A stretch of DNA of 64,000 nucleotides from Burkholderiales bacterium (GTDB lineage: Bacteria > Pseudomonadota > Gammaproteobacteria > Burkholderiales > SG8-39). Location: contig JADLAV010000061.1 in the NCBI GenBank assembly GCA_020848075.1, forward strand, positions 1 through 64,000. Direction: 5' to 3'. The notes beneath the pieces are model-generated. The model did no database searches. It had not been told where the DNA came from and worked only from the letters and a program-made list of their open reading frames with translations. Both the position numbers and the translations under genes were made by a program. Below, in pieces: positions 8,145-17,566 of the stretch (positions within the stretch are counted from its first letter, which is position 1; the number at the start of each line of letters is the position of its first letter).

Positions 8145-9599
8145 TCAGAACGATCCGAACATCGTTCCCAGGACGATGACCGCGACCAGCGCGACGATCG
8201 GGCCGACGATGCCGGCCATCACGATGTCGAAGTAGCTCTTGCCGTGGGTCGAGCCGCACACGGCGAGGAGCGTCACGACCGCGCCGTTGTGCGGCAGGCT
8301 GTCCAGCGTGCCGGCACCGATCACTGCGACGCGATGCATCAGCGCCGGGTCGATGCCGAGCTCCGCGGCGAGCTGCACGTAGGTCCCGCCGAGCGCCTCC
8401 AGGGCGATCGTGAGCCCGCCCGAAGCGGAGCCGGTGAGCGCGGCCAACACGTTCGTCGAGACCGCCAGCGACACGAGCGGCCCGCCCTCGATCGAGAGCA
8501 CCCAGTCGCGCACGACGGCGAAGGCGGGGAGCGCGGCGACGACGGCACCGAATCCCACCAGGCTCGCGACGCTGACCGCCGGCAGCACCGATGCGTTCAC
8601 GCCGGCGTCCATGCTGTCACGCAGCTTCGGCAGCCGGCCCCGGTTGAGCGCGACGAGCACCACGATCGCGACCGCGAGGGCGACGATCACCGACCACACT
8701 CCACCGACCGCAGCGAGGCTCGTCGAGCCCCAGCGGCTCTCGGCGAGAAAGCCGAGGTCGAGCCGCGGCAGCACCACCGCGCTCATCAGCAGGTTCACCG
8801 CCACCACCACGACGAGCGGCAGCGCGGCTACGAAGATCGGCGGCAGGAGCGCGCTGCGGTTGCCGTGATGGATCTCCGCCGGGTCGAATTCGCGGGCGAC
8901 CGTGGCCCGCTCGCGCACCAGCGCATCGTCGGCGGCAGCGTCGGGCGCGACGGGCACGTCGTCGCCGTAGCCGGCGCCGCTCCGCCGCGCGGCGGCTTCA
9001 CGGAGGCCGAGCCACCACAGGCCGAATGCCAGCATGACCGCCGAGGCGACGATGCCGAGGCCGGGTGCGGCGAACGGCGTCGTGCCGAAGAACGGCATCG
9101 GGATGGCGTTCTGGATCGCGGGGGTTCCGGGGAGCGCGGACATCGTGAACGTGGAGGTGCCGAGCACGATCGCTGCCGGCATCAGCCGGTGCGGGATATC
9201 CGCCTCGCGGAACAGCGCCTGCGCCATCGGGGCGAGCACGAAAAACGCGACGAACAGGCTGACGCCGCCGTAGGTGACGAGTGCGCCCGCGATCACCACG
9301 GCGAGCACCGCGCGGCGCGCGCCCAGCTTCGCGCCGATGAACCTGGCGATCGATTGCACCGACCCGCTGTCGTCCATGAGCTTGCCGAACAAGGCACCGA
9401 GCAGGAAGATCGGGAAGAACTGCGCGAAGAACCCCGCCCCGCTGCCCATGAACGTCTGGGTCCAGTGCGCGAGCAGCGGCTCGCCCGCGGTGAGCGCCGC
9501 AACGAGGGCGGCGCCGGGCGCGAGCAGGAGAATGCTCCAGCCGCGATAGGCGAAGCCGATGAGGAGCGCGAGCGCGAGCAGGATTCCGACGAGGCCCAT
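8145..9599 (-). CDS. GntP-family organic acid:H+ symporter
   Basis: 484 residues with about 12-13 membrane segments. Fits the GntP (gluconate/hydroxy-acid permease) family: FFPIFLLGALFGKLMDDSGS, ALVTYGGVSLFVAFFVLAPM, and a late GSASGGLTIALEALG and GTLDSLPHNGAVVTLL, the last being a strong family signature. Known members move gluconate, idonate, D-serine or hydroxybutyrate with protons. Starts 3 bp after the stop of the patatin gene at 9603-10661, so both are one operon. The pairing suggests an acid released by the esterase as substrate, which is inference. Confidence 0.87.
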   Translation of the reverse strand: MGLVGILLALALLIGFAYRGWSILLLAPGAALVAALTAGEPLLAHWTQTFMGSGAGFFAQFFPIFLLGALFGKLMDDSGSVQSIARFIGAKLGARRAVLAVVIAGALVTYGGVSLFVAFFVLAPMAQALFREADIPHRLMPAAIVLGTSTFTMSALPGTPAIQNAIPMPFFGTTPFAAPGLGIVASAVMLAFGLWWLGLREAAARRSGAGYGDDVPVAPDAAADDALVRERATVAREFDPAEIHHGNRSALLPPIFVAALPLVVVVAVNLLMSAVVLPRLDLGFLAESRWGSTSLAAVGGVWSVIVALAVAIVVLVALNRGRLPKLRDSMDAGVNASVLPAVSVASLVGFGAVVAALPAFAVVRDWVLSIEGGPLVSLAVSTNVLAALTGSASGGLTIALEALGGTYVQLAAELGIDPALMHRVAVIGAGTLDSLPHNGAVVTLLAVCGSTHGKSYFDIVMAGIVGPIVALVAVIVLGTMFGSF

Positions 9600-9602
9600 G
9601 GG

Positions 9603-10661
9603 TCAGTTTCCTTCCAGCAGCTCGTCGAGATCGAAGGTCGAGCGATTGCCCAGGTCGGGGCCGTGCGCCGCGATGAACTCGTCCGCACAGCGCCGGCCCT
9701 CGTCGCGCAGCATGCAGAGAAAGGCCCACTCGGCATTGAGCTTGGACGAGACGCCCAGCTCGACCATCTTCTCGCTCGTGACGCGGTGGATGCGCATGCG
9801 CGCCCAGAGCGCGCCTTCCGCGTGGCCCGGATCGCTGGCCTGGCGCAGCAGCGCGATCATCTTGAGCTCCTTGAGGAGCGGCGAATTGAACGAGATCTCG
9901 TTGAGGCGGTTGAGGATGTCGCGCGCAGAGCGCGGCGTGCCGGGGCGCTCCACCGGGTTGATCTGGACGAGGATCGTGTCGCTCGCGCTGCACTCGCGCA
10001 CGAGCGGGGTCATCGTCGGATTGCCGGTGTAGCCGCCGTCCCAATATGGGTCGCCGTCGATCTCCACTGCCTGGAAGAGCGTCGGCAGGCAGCCCGAGGC
10101 GAGCAGCGCCTCCGGGGTGAGCTCGGCGTTGCGGAAGAGGCGACCCCGTCCGGTGCGCACGTTGGTCGCGGTCACGAAGACCTTGATCGGCGACTCCCGG
10201 AGGCGCTCGAAGTCGATGTTCTTCGCCAGGATGTCGCGCAGCGGGTTCTGCGCCAACATGCCGAGGTCATAGGGCGAGAAGAGCCGCGACGCGACGTCCA
10301 TGGCAACGTAGAGCGGAGAGTGGTCCAGGGTCCATTGCCCCAGCAGGATGTCGAGCGGCCCGCGCCGCAGCGGGCTGAGGAGCGCCGCGTCCGACACCTG
10401 GCGCCAGAAGCGTTCCAGGGCTTCGCGCGCGCCCTCCGGACCGCCCGCGGTGTAGCCGTCGGCGAGCACCGCCGCGTTCATCGCCCCGGCCGAAGTCCCG
10501 GAGATGCCTTCGATCCGCATCCGCGGCTCTTCGAGGGCGCGGTCGAGCACGCCCCAGGTGAAGGCGCCGTGCGCACCGCCTCCTTGCAGCCCGAAATCGA
10601 CCAGCACCGGGGCGTCGCGTCCGGAGTCAGTGCGGGTGTGCTTGGTGTCGGGCGTGGGCAT
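9603..10661 (-). CDS. Patatin-like phospholipase / esterase (cytoplasmic)
   Basis: 352 residues with no signal peptide. Oxyanion loop LQGGGAHGAFTWG (~25-37), nucleophile elbow GISGTSAGAMNA with Ser57, and Asp208 in YWDGGYTGNP (a DGG variant of the usual DGA/G) define the patatin fold. After ~215 comes a long helical C-terminal region found in bacterial patatins that sit next to GntP permeases in proteobacteria. Some members act on stored polyhydroxybutyrate or its oligomers. Whether this one does is untested; the co-transcribed permease makes a hydroxy-acid link attractive. Confidence 0.87.
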   Translation of the reverse strand: MPTPDTKHTRTDSGRDAPVLVDFGLQGGGAHGAFTWGVLDRALEEPRMRIEGISGTSAGAMNAAVLADGYTAGGPEGAREALERFWRQVSDAALLSPLRRGPLDILLGQWTLDHSPLYVAMDVASRLFSPYDLGMLAQNPLRDILAKNIDFERLRESPIKVFVTATNVRTGRGRLFRNAELTPEALLASGCLPTLFQAVEIDGDPYWDGGYTGNPTMTPLVRECSASDTILVQINPVERPGTPRSARDILNRLNEISFNSPLLKELKMIALLRQASDPGHAEGALWARMRIHRVTSEKMVELGVSSKLNAEWAFLCMLRDEGRRCADEFIAAHGPDLGNRSTFDLDELLEGN

Positions 10662-10742
10662 GAGACCTCGCTGTGCCGGAAGGTGGGCAATGAAATGAAT
10701 GAAGTGCCGCGCGCCGCGCGATGCGGGCGCGGGAGCGTGCGG

Positions 10743-11330
10743 TCAGGCCGCGGCCCGGCTACCCGCCTTGCGCGCGGCGAGCGCGAGGAAGACGTAGGAC
10801 CAGCCGCTCGCGATCAGGTCGATCGCGACGAACATCCCGATCAGCCAGAGCGCCGAGATCGGCCAGCGGAGGTAAATAAGAACGCCGAGCGCGATCGAGA
10901 CGAACCCGCCCAGCAGCGTCCAGACCCAGCCCGCGGTTCCGCGGTGCTGGAGCGCCACCGCGACGCGCACGATCCCAATGCCGAGAATCGCTCCCGCCAG
11001 CACGAGCGTCAGCACCTTCGACGCGAGGATCGGGTCGTCCAGCACCGTGATGCCGCCGACGATGTAGAGGATCGCGATCAGCACGTGCCAGAGGACGCTC
11101 TTCCAGCCCTTGTTCTTGAATGCCTCGATCAGCTGGACGACGCCCCCGGCGAGCAGCAGCACGCCGAACACGAGGAGACTCGCGATCGTCAGCGTCACCG
11201 CCATGCCGATGCCGACCACGCCGAGGACGATGAAAAGGATCCCCAGCGCGAGAAGCCAGCCCCAGTTTTTCTCCAGCGCGCCGAACGCCCGCCCACGGTT
11301 CGCGAGCGTTGCTTCGTTGACCTGAGCCAT
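10743..11330 (-). CDS. HdeD-like acid-resistance membrane protein
   Basis: 195 residues from the ATG preceded by AAGAAGGGA; an upstream in-frame ATG (11411) would add 27 non-conserved residues and is not favoured. Six hydrophobic segments arranged as three similar hairpins of about 55 residues each (LALGILFIVLGVVGI; VLWHVLIAILYIVGGITVL; LGGFVSIALGVLIYL), which is the HdeD/DUF308 pattern. E. coli HdeD contributes to acid resistance at high cell density; the mechanism is unclear. Monocistronic here. Confidence 0.85.
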   Translation of the reverse strand: MAQVNEATLANRGRAFGALEKNWGWLLALGILFIVLGVVGIGMAVTLTIASLLVFGVLLLAGGVVQLIEAFKNKGWKSVLWHVLIAILYIVGGITVLDDPILASKVLTLVLAGAILGIGIVRVAVALQHRGTAGWVWTLLGGFVSIALGVLIYLRWPISALWLIGMFVAIDLIASGWSYVFLALAARKAGSRAAA

Positions 11331-11427
11331 CTCGGAATTCCCTTCTTGTCGCGTTTCCGTTCGTCGGATGACTTGCCCGCGCTTCGAGAAGGCGCGGGGT
11401 CCGGACTCCATCCGGAGGCGGGCGATT

Positions 11428-11465
11428 ATACGTGGATCGCGCTGGCATACGTGGATCGCGCTGGC
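11428..11465. repeat. Two-copy 19-bp tandem repeat
   Basis: The unit ATACGTGGATCGCGCTGGC occurs twice, head to tail and identical, in the spacer between the divergent HdeD-like gene and the secreted protein at 11567. Recent slippage or a paired protein-binding site are both possible. Confidence 0.9.
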
Positions 11466-11566
11466 GGATGCGACCGGGTGCCAGTCAACGCGGGCGTCGC
11501 GCCGGACGTTGCTCTGCAGACACGCATTCGCTCCTTGCTGGATAATCGGCGCCCAGGAGGCTATTC

Positions 11567-12058
11567 ATGGCTCAGCGGACAACACGAACCGCGTTTCGCA
11601 CGACGCTCGTCGCCGTCGCCGCCGCCTGCGCCGGGGCGATCCCCGTCGCGGCGTTCGGCAAGGCCGAGGGCGGGGTCTACATCGCCGGCGCCGGCTTCAC
11701 TTTTCAGCAGGCCGCCGAGCGGGGCCTGTCGAAGAACCCCGGCGGACGGAGGTTCTTCCTGCTGGCGGTGCCGCCCGAGACCGATGCGCTGATGCAAACG
11801 GCCGCCGGCGGGCTTGCGGCCGTGCGCGATCGGGTGATTGCGGCGAACGGAGTGCTCTACGTCTGCCAGCGCGACATCGACAACGGCAGGATCAACGAAG
11901 CGGATCTCGTTCCGGGTGTGGTGAAGGTGCGCGGCTGGCCGCCGGCGGGCAGCACGGCGTTGCCGCACGGTCAGCGCTATTTCGCGGGCGAGAATCCGGC
12001 CGATTTTCCGGCGTCGAACAACTCGCTGCGCCGGCTGCGGACGACCTGCTCGCACTGA
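11567..12058 (+). CDS. Secreted protein of unknown function (weak DsrE-like C-terminus)
   Basis: 163 residues, ATG with a strong CAGGAGG 9 bp upstream. Residues 1-~30 are a signal peptide ending near PVAAFG. The mature part has GVYIAGAGFTFQQAAERGL, RRFFLLAVPPETDALM and VLYVCQRDIDNGRINEADL followed by VPGVVKV. The last pattern (small residue-Cys-Gln ... N-G-x ... L-x-P-G-V) loosely recalls periplasmic DsrE/YchN-like proteins, but the likeness is too weak for a functional call. Two Cys in the mature region could form a disulfide. Likely its own transcription unit. Confidence 0.75.
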   Translation: MAQRTTRTAFRTTLVAVAAACAGAIPVAAFGKAEGGVYIAGAGFTFQQAAERGLSKNPGGRRFFLLAVPPETDALMQTAAGGLAAVRDRVIAANGVLYVCQRDIDNGRINEADLVPGVVKVRGWPPAGSTALPHGQRYFAGENPADFPASNNSLRRLRTTCSH

Positions 12059-12161
12059 CGCCAGGCGCGCAGCTCGCGGACTTTGCGCGCGAGCGTGTCC
12101 CGGTATGGCGATGATGCCCCGAGCTGCGGAGCCGCCCGTCGACGAATGCGCGGCAGCCGCG

Positions 12162-12170
12162 TGGTATAGA
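12162..12170 (+). promoter_or_regulatory. Possible extended -10 promoter for the NlpE-like gene
   Basis: TGG followed by TATAGA at 12165-12170 has the extended -10 form TGn-TATAnn. No good -35 lies 17 bp upstream, which is usual for this class. Transcription would start near 12177, leaving a ~68-nt leader before the ATG at 12245. Confidence 0.4.
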
Positions 12171-12244
12171 CTGCGTGCCCTTCGCCCCAGCCGCCTTGCG
12201 GCGCGTCGTGCCGAGAATCATCCCGACTCCCCACCGATCCGTCG

Positions 12245-12670
12245 ATGAAGCCATTGCGCCTTGCGCTGATGCTGCTCGCGGCGCTCACCGCCTGCATGCC
12301 GCGTCACGATGCCCCGCCGGCGGCCGCCGCCGACCCGGCGCACAGCAGCCGGAACTCGTTGGACTGGGCGGGCGTCTACGAGGGCGTGCTGCCCTGCGCC
12401 GACTGCCCCGGCATCAGGACGCGCCTGACGCTGCTGAACGACGGACGCTACGCGTTGAGCACGCAGTATCTGGACCGCCAGGACGCGCCGCGCACGGTGA
12501 GCGGACAGTTCAGCTGGAACGCGGCCGGCAGCACCATCGTACTGGACGCCGCCGGGCACGGGCAGCAGTTCCGGGTCGGTGAAGGCCGGTTGCTGCAGCT
12601 CGGCCTGGACGGCAGCGTGCCGTCGTGGAACGACCCCCACCGGGTGCTGACACTCCGGCCCGGCGAGTGA
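12245..12670 (+). CDS. NlpE N-terminal-domain lipoprotein
   Basis: 141 residues. Lipoprotein signal with LTAC lipobox (Cys17). Residues ~43-140 form one NlpE-type beta-barrel domain: WAGVYEGVLPCADCPGI carries the diagnostic CxxC, followed by LTLLNDGRYALSTQYL and a C-terminal VLTLRPGE. In E. coli NlpE the matching N-terminal domain senses lipoprotein transport or envelope stress and copper for the Cpx system; here the second NlpE domain is missing, as in many shorter homologues. A META/DUF4377 protein follows after 26 bp, so the two are probably co-transcribed. Confidence 0.85.
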   Translation: MKPLRLALMLLAALTACMPRHDAPPAAAADPAHSSRNSLDWAGVYEGVLPCADCPGIRTRLTLLNDGRYALSTQYLDRQDAPRTVSGQFSWNAAGSTIVLDAAGHGQQFRVGEGRLLQLGLDGSVPSWNDPHRVLTLRPGE

Positions 12671-12696
12671 ATTGCGATCCGATCGGAGATTCCGTG

Positions 12697-13506
12697 ATGC
12701 CTCAGTCCATCCGCACGCTGCTGCTCTGCGCCGCGCTCACCGCGCCGGCCCTCGGCCTGCAGGCCCGGCCGACCGCCGACGCCGGCGCACCGACGCCGCC
12801 GCGCCGCCACGCCGATGCCGCGCTGGTGCGCGCGCTGATCGATCACCGCTGGACGCTGCAGTCGGCCACCGACGCTGCCGGCAAGTCCATCGATACGCTG
12901 ATGGTGCCGGGTCACCCCTTCGCGATGCGTTTCGAAGGCGGCCGCCTGAGCGTGCAGGGCGCCTGCAACAACATGAACGGCGGCTGGCGCCTGAGCCCGC
13001 GAAACGAGCTGCATGTCATGGGCTTGGCCGCGACGATGAAGGCCTGCGATCCACCGCTGATGGAAGCCGACAAGGCGCTCGCGGCCGCGCTGGCGCAGCC
13101 GCTGGACGCGCGCCTCGAACGCGGCGACCCGGCGAGGCTGCTGCTGGTCACGTCCGAGCGGCAGACCCTGAGCCTGGTCGGTGAGCGCACGCCGCAGAGC
13201 CTGTACGGCAAGCCGACGCGCATCTTCCTGGAAGTGGCGGCGCAGACCGTCGAGTGTCGCGACGGCGGGACGCGCACGCAGTGCCTGCAGGTGCGCAATC
13301 GCCGCTACGATGCGTACGGGCTGCCCATCGAGCCGCCCGGCAGGTGGCGCGTCTTCCATGGCGACATCGAGGGCTACACGCACCAGCCCGGCGTGCGCAC
13401 CGTGCTGCGCATCGACCGCTATGAGCGCCGGCCGGCGCCGGCCGGCGCGTCCCGCTATCTCTACGTGCTCGATATGGTGGTGGAGTCCGAGATCGTGTCG
13501 AGGTAG
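12697..13506 (+). CDS. Secreted META and DUF4377 domain protein
   Basis: 269 residues from ATG with CGGAGA upstream; an earlier in-frame ATG at 12625 lies inside the NlpE-like gene and would destroy the signal peptide. Signal peptide residues 1-~24 (LLLCAALTAPALGLQA). META domain ~45-150 with VQGACNNMNGGWRL and MKACDPPLMEADKAL; its two Cys are typical. The C-terminal ~165-269 is DUF4377 (VECRDGGTRTQCLQVR, SRYLYVLDMVVE). META proteins (HslJ-like) are linked to envelope stress and antibiotic tolerance; the exact function is unknown. Pairing with an NlpE domain in one operon is a recurrent arrangement. Confidence 0.86.
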   Translation: MPQSIRTLLLCAALTAPALGLQARPTADAGAPTPPRRHADAALVRALIDHRWTLQSATDAAGKSIDTLMVPGHPFAMRFEGGRLSVQGACNNMNGGWRLSPRNELHVMGLAATMKACDPPLMEADKALAAALAQPLDARLERGDPARLLLVTSERQTLSLVGERTPQSLYGKPTRIFLEVAAQTVECRDGGTRTQCLQVRNRRYDAYGLPIEPPGRWRVFHGDIEGYTHQPGVRTVLRIDRYERRPAPAGASRYLYVLDMVVESEIVSR

Positions 13507-13810
13507 CGCGGCAGGCGATACTGCACGCGGCAAGGCTGACTTGCCGCACGTCCCCGGATGGCAAACGCAATTCCCAGATCGACAGAGCTCTCGAAGAGCA
13601 GCAGAAAGGGTCCGATTCGGTCCTCCCCGCAGACGCGGTCCTCGAATGAAGCCGTCGGGGAGCGGCTGACGCCGAGTGCGCTGCAGGCGCGACGCCCCGG
13701 GGGGGCCGCGAACTTGATCTCGGACAACATGGGCCTGGCGATCGCGGTCAAGAATCGGCTTTGCATGGATCTTTCGATGGTTCGCATTGCGCAGGACAGG
13801 ATGGCGAAGA
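13507..13810. other. 304-bp spacer without a recognisable gene
   Basis: Open frames cross this spacer on both strands (for example 13558-13884 plus and 13461-13871 minus), but neither product resembles a known family, neither has a convincing ribosome site, and both run into a real gene. It includes an eight-G run near 13700. The promoter of the ABC operon downstream should lie here; I cannot pick one. Confidence 0.5.
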
Positions 13811-15751
13811 ATGGATTCCGGCGAGCCCTTGCGGCCCGGAACGCGCACGCAGTCGCACTCGACGGCCGCACCGCTGCCGGGTAGGCCTGCCACCGACCGT
13901 GCTGCAGCGGAGACGGACCGGTATCGCTTTCGCCTGTTCTGGGAAACCGCGTCCGGCTTCTGGCGGGGGGAATCCCGCCGCCTCGCGTGGCTGCTCGTCT
14001 ACTCGCTCGCGCTCCTCGTCGTGCTGGACATCCTGGTCCAGTACGGGATCAACGTCTGGAACCGTCACATCTTCGACGCCCTGGAGCAACGCGACGCCCG
14101 GGAAGTCCTGATCCAGGCCCTCGTGTTTCCCGTCCTGGCGACCCTAAGCGTCGCCCTCGGCGTTGCCCTGGTCTACGGCCGCATGACCATGCAGCGCGAA
14201 TGGCGCGGGTGGACCACGCGCCGCCTCGTCGAACGCTGGCTTGCCAACGGCCGCTACTACCAACTCAACCTGGTGCGCGGCGATCACCAGGTGCCCGAAT
14301 ACCGGATCTCCGAGGATGTGCGGATCGCGACCGACCCGCCGGTCGACTTCGCGGTCGGCATCGTCTCCTCGGTCCTCTCCGCCGTGACGTTCATCGGGGT
14401 GCTCTGGGTGGTGGGTGGCTCGCTTACGGCGACGGTCGCGGGGACGACCGTCACGATCCCCGGGTTCCTGGTCGTCGCCGCGGTGATCTACGCGGTCATC
14501 GCCAGCATCGCGATGCTGCTGACCGGGCGTCGCTTCGTCAGGGTCTCCATGCAGATGAACCAGGCCGAGGCCGAGTACCGCTATGCGCTGACGCGCGTGC
14601 GCGAAAGCGGCGAGAGCATCGCGCTGCTCGGCGGCGAGCAGGAGGAAAGGGCCGGCCTCGAGAAGGCGCTGCAGTTCGTGCTGCGGAGCTGGCGCGAAGT
14701 CCTCGGGCAGCACCTGCGCACGACCGTCGTCTCGCACGGCAGCGGCCTGGTCGCGCCGGTCGTTCCCCTCGTGCTGGCAGCGCCGAAGTTTCTCGACGGC
14801 ACCATGACGCTCGGGGAGGTGATGCAGACCACGTTCGCCTTCGTGGCGGTGCAGAGCGCCTTCAGCTGGCTCGTGCACAACTTCCCGTCGCTCGCGGACT
14901 GGACCGCCTCGGTCCGCAGGGCCGCCTCGCTGCTTGCCTCGCTGCACGCGCTGGAGGAGGCCGAGCACGGAGGAGGCGTCGGCCGGATCACGCGCCGGCA
15001 GGCCCTGGACGCGGCCCTGCGGCTGCACAATCTCTCGGTCACGCTCGATGACGGCACCGGCGTCGTGAGCGACGCCGAGGTGATGGTCGCCACCGGCGAG
15101 AAGGTTCTGGTCGTCGGCGAGTCCGGCACCGGCAAGAGCACCCTGGTGCGCGCGATCGCAGGGCTCTGGCCGTGGGGTGAGGGTGAGGTGGTGATCCAGT
15201 CCGGAGCGCGCCTGCTGCTGCTGCCGCAAAAGCCTTACGTCCCGCTCGGCTCGCTGCGGCGCGCCACGACTTATCCGCTCGCGCCCGCGACGGTCAGCGA
15301 CGAGGGAGTCAAGCGCGCGCTGGTCGATGTGGGGCTCGGCTATCTCGTCGAGCGGCTCGACGCCGAGGAGTCGTGGGAACAGGTCCTGTCGGGTGGCGAG
15401 AAGCAGCGGCTCGCGTTCGCGCGGCTGCTCATCCACCAGCCGGACATCGTGGTGATCGACGAAGGCACGGCCGCCCTCGACCCGGCGAGCCAGGCTGGGC
15501 TAATGCAGCTGCTGGTCGAACGCCTGCCCCGCACGACGGTCATCAGCGTCGGCCACCGCCCGGAGCTGGAAGCCTTCCACGACCGCGAGCTCGTCTTCGA
15601 GCGGCGCCCGGGCGGCGCACGACTGGTCGCCGACAAGCACCTGCCGATCAAGCCGAGAGTGATGCTCGGCCTGCCGCTCGCATGGGCGCGCCGGATGCGC
15701 GGGCGGGGGGCGCGGAAGACGCACGACGCACGCGCCGGGACTGCGCCATGA
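13811..15751 (+). CDS. SbmA/YddA-type ABC transporter (fused permease and ATPase)
   Basis: 646 residues from the ATG with AGGA ten bases upstream; a TTG at 13787 is the alternative start. Residues ~35-370 are the ABC_membrane_2 (ABCD/SbmA-like) domain with six segments, including the family stretch [22 protein letters not shown] and [19 protein letters not shown]. The ATPase has Walker [10 protein letters not shown], signature LSGGEKQR and Walker [13 protein letters not shown], and the switch His is present (SVGHRPEL). Relatives include YddA and Rv1819c, the latter taking up vitamin B12 and peptides; direction and substrate cannot be told here. Its stop overlaps the next ABC gene by ATGA. Confidence 0.88.
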   Translation: MDSGEPLRPGTRTQSHSTAAPLPGRPATDRAAAETDRYRFRLFWETASGFWRGESRRLAWLLVYSLALLVVLDILVQYGINVWNRHIFDALEQRDAREVLIQALVFPVLATLSVALGVALVYGRMTMQREWRGWTTRRLVERWLANGRYYQLNLVRGDHQVPEYRISEDVRIATDPPVDFAVGIVSSVLSAVTFIGVLWVVGGSLTATVAGTTVTIPGFLVVAAVIYAVIASIAMLLTGRRFVRVSMQMNQAEAEYRYALTRVRESGESIALLGGEQEERAGLEKALQFVLRSWREVLGQHLRTTVVSHGSGLVAPVVPLVLAAPKFLDGTMTLGEVMQTTFAFVAVQSAFSWLVHNFPSLADWTASVRRAASLLASLHALEEAEHGGGVGRITRRQALDAALRLHNLSVTLDDGTGVVSDAEVMVATGEKVLVVGESGTGKSTLVRAIAGLWPWGEGEVVIQSGARLLLLPQKPYVPLGSLRRATTYPLAPATVSDEGVKRALVDVGLGYLVERLDAEESWEQVLSGGEKQRLAFARLLIHQPDIVVIDEGTAALDPASQAGLMQLLVERLPRTTVISVGHRPELEAFHDRELVFERRPGGARLVADKHLPIKPRVMLGLPLAWARRMRGRGARKTHDARAGTAP

Positions 15752-17526
15752 GCCTCGGGCGCCTCTACGTGCGTGTGCTCGAGCTGCTCGGCGCCGAGGC
15801 GCGGCTGGGATGGACGCTGGCGATCGGCAACGTCGCGCTCGCCGCCGCTCAGTTCGCCGAGCCCGTCCTGTTCGGCCGGATCATCGATGCGCTGACCGGT
15901 GCGCAGTCCCGCGGCGAGCCGCCCTCCTGGTCGCGCCTGGCGGTGCTGCTGGCTGCCTGGACTGCTTTCGGACTCTTCACGATCGTCGCCGGGACGCTGA
16001 TCGCATTGTTCGCGGACCGCCTGTCTCACCGGCGCCGGCACGTGGTCCTGACCGACTACTTCGAGCACGTCCTGCAGCTGCCGCTCGCCTACCACGGCGC
16101 CAGGCATTCGGGCCGACTGATGAAGGTGCTGCTGCAGGGCACGGATGCCCTGTGGGGGCTCTGGCTCGGGTTCTTCCGCGACAATCTGGCATCGTTCGTC
16201 TCGCTGCTGGTGCTGCTGCCGATCTCGATCCTCATCAACTGGCGGCTCGCCTTGCTGCTCATCGTCCTCTGCATCGTGTTCGCCGCGCTGACGACGCTGA
16301 TCCTGCACAAGACGGAGGCGCTGCAGACCTCGGTCGAGAGCTACTATTCCGATCTTGCCGAACGGGCGTCCGACACGCTCGGCAACATCGCTCTGGTGCA
16401 GAGCTTCTCGCGGCTCGAGGTCGAGGTCTCCGAGCTCCGCCAGGTCATGACGCGGCTCCTGGCGGCACAGATGCCGGTCCTGTCGTGGTGGGCGCTCGCC
16501 ACCGTGCTCACGCGCGCCTCGACCACCCTCACGGTGCTCGCCATCATCATCGTCGGCACCTGGCTCCACTTCAGCGGCCTCTCCTCGATCGGAGAGATGG
16601 TCACCTTCATGGGATTCGCCGCGCTGGTGATCGGCCGCCTCGAGCAGGCCGTAGGATTCGCCAACAGCCTGCTGCGGGAAGCGCCGCGGATCCGCGAGTT
16701 CTTCGAGGTGCTGGACACGGTCCCGGCCATCCGGGACGCGCCCGGCGCCCGCGATCCCGGCCGCTTCGAGGGGCGCGTCGAGTTCGAGGGCGTGTCGTTC
16801 TCCTACGATGGCCAGCGCCCGGCGGTCGCCGAGCTCCATTTCAGCGCCGATCCGGGCGACACGATCGCACTGGTGGGCGCGACCGGCGCCGGCAAGTCGA
16901 CGGCGATCGCGCTTCTGTATCGCGCGTTCGATCCCCAATCGGGCGTCATCCGGATCGACGGCACCGATATCCGGGAGATCAAGCTCGCCGCCCTGCACCG
17001 CAACATCGGCGTGGTGTTCCAGGAGACGCTGATGTTCAATCGCTCGATCGCCGAGAACCTTCGGGTCGGCAAGCCCGACGCCACCGAAGCGGAGATGCGC
17101 GCGGCGGCCGGGCGCGCGCAGGCGCTCGAGTTCATCGAGCGCAACTTCGAGGGCTTTGCCGGCATGGTCGGCGAGCGCGGCCGCGCGCTGTCCGGCGGGG
17201 AGCGCCAGCGCCTGTCGATCGCCCGCGCGCTCCTCAAGGATCCGCCGATCCTCATTCTCGACGAGGCGACGAGCGCGCTCGATGCAGACACCGAGGCGAA
17301 GTTGATGCGGGCGCTCGACGAGGTGATGAGGGGCCGCACGACCTTCGTCATCGCGCACCGTCTCTCGACCGTGCGCCGGGCGACCCGGATCCTCGTTTTC
17401 GACGCCGGTCGGATCGTCGAGATGGGGACCTTCGACGAGCTCGTGCGGACTGGCGGCCGCTTCGCCGCCCTCGCGCGCGCGCAGTTCATCGAGCAGAATC
17501 CCGTTGCCCTCCCGGACACCGCGTGA
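15748..17526 (+). CDS. ndvA: NdvA/ChvA-like glucan ABC exporter
   Basis: 592 residues, type IV ABC exporter half-transporter. N-terminal [14 protein letters not shown] and [14 protein letters not shown] closely follow the NdvA/ChvA pattern. Six membrane segments span ~20-300; the ATPase has Walker [10 protein letters not shown], signature [10 protein letters not shown] and Walker [13 protein letters not shown], with switch His in VIAHRLST. In rhizobia and agrobacteria NdvA exports cyclic beta-1,2-glucan to the periplasm. The glucan synthase NdvB is not in the window, so substrate is by family resemblance. Length matches NdvA (~590). Coupled by ATGA overlap to the SbmA/YddA-like gene. Confidence 0.8.
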   Translation: MSLGRLYVRVLELLGAEARLGWTLAIGNVALAAAQFAEPVLFGRIIDALTGAQSRGEPPSWSRLAVLLAAWTAFGLFTIVAGTLIALFADRLSHRRRHVVLTDYFEHVLQLPLAYHGARHSGRLMKVLLQGTDALWGLWLGFFRDNLASFVSLLVLLPISILINWRLALLLIVLCIVFAALTTLILHKTEALQTSVESYYSDLAERASDTLGNIALVQSFSRLEVEVSELRQVMTRLLAAQMPVLSWWALATVLTRASTTLTVLAIIIVGTWLHFSGLSSIGEMVTFMGFAALVIGRLEQAVGFANSLLREAPRIREFFEVLDTVPAIRDAPGARDPGRFEGRVEFEGVSFSYDGQRPAVAELHFSADPGDTIALVGATGAGKSTAIALLYRAFDPQSGVIRIDGTDIREIKLAALHRNIGVVFQETLMFNRSIAENLRVGKPDATEAEMRAAAGRAQALEFIERNFEGFAGMVGERGRALSGGERQRLSIARALLKDPPILILDEATSALDADTEAKLMRALDEVMRGRTTFVIAHRLSTVRRATRILVFDAGRIVEMGTFDELVRTGGRFAALARAQFIEQNPVALPDTA

Positions 17527-17566
17527 GTTCCCGGGTACGATCCGAGGCGAAAGGATCCTACCCGCC

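Noticed and set aside
8145-11792. A 1286-codon open frame on the plus strand (7932-11792) across the GntP and patatin genes
   Set aside because: It is the antisense of real genes on the minus strand; the product is Arg/His/Asp-rich without any domain, a common artefact of very high GC DNA.
13461-13884. Possible genes on both strands between the META/DUF4377 gene and the ABC exporters
   Set aside because: No family resemblance, no good ribosome sites, and both overlap real genes; treated as spacer.
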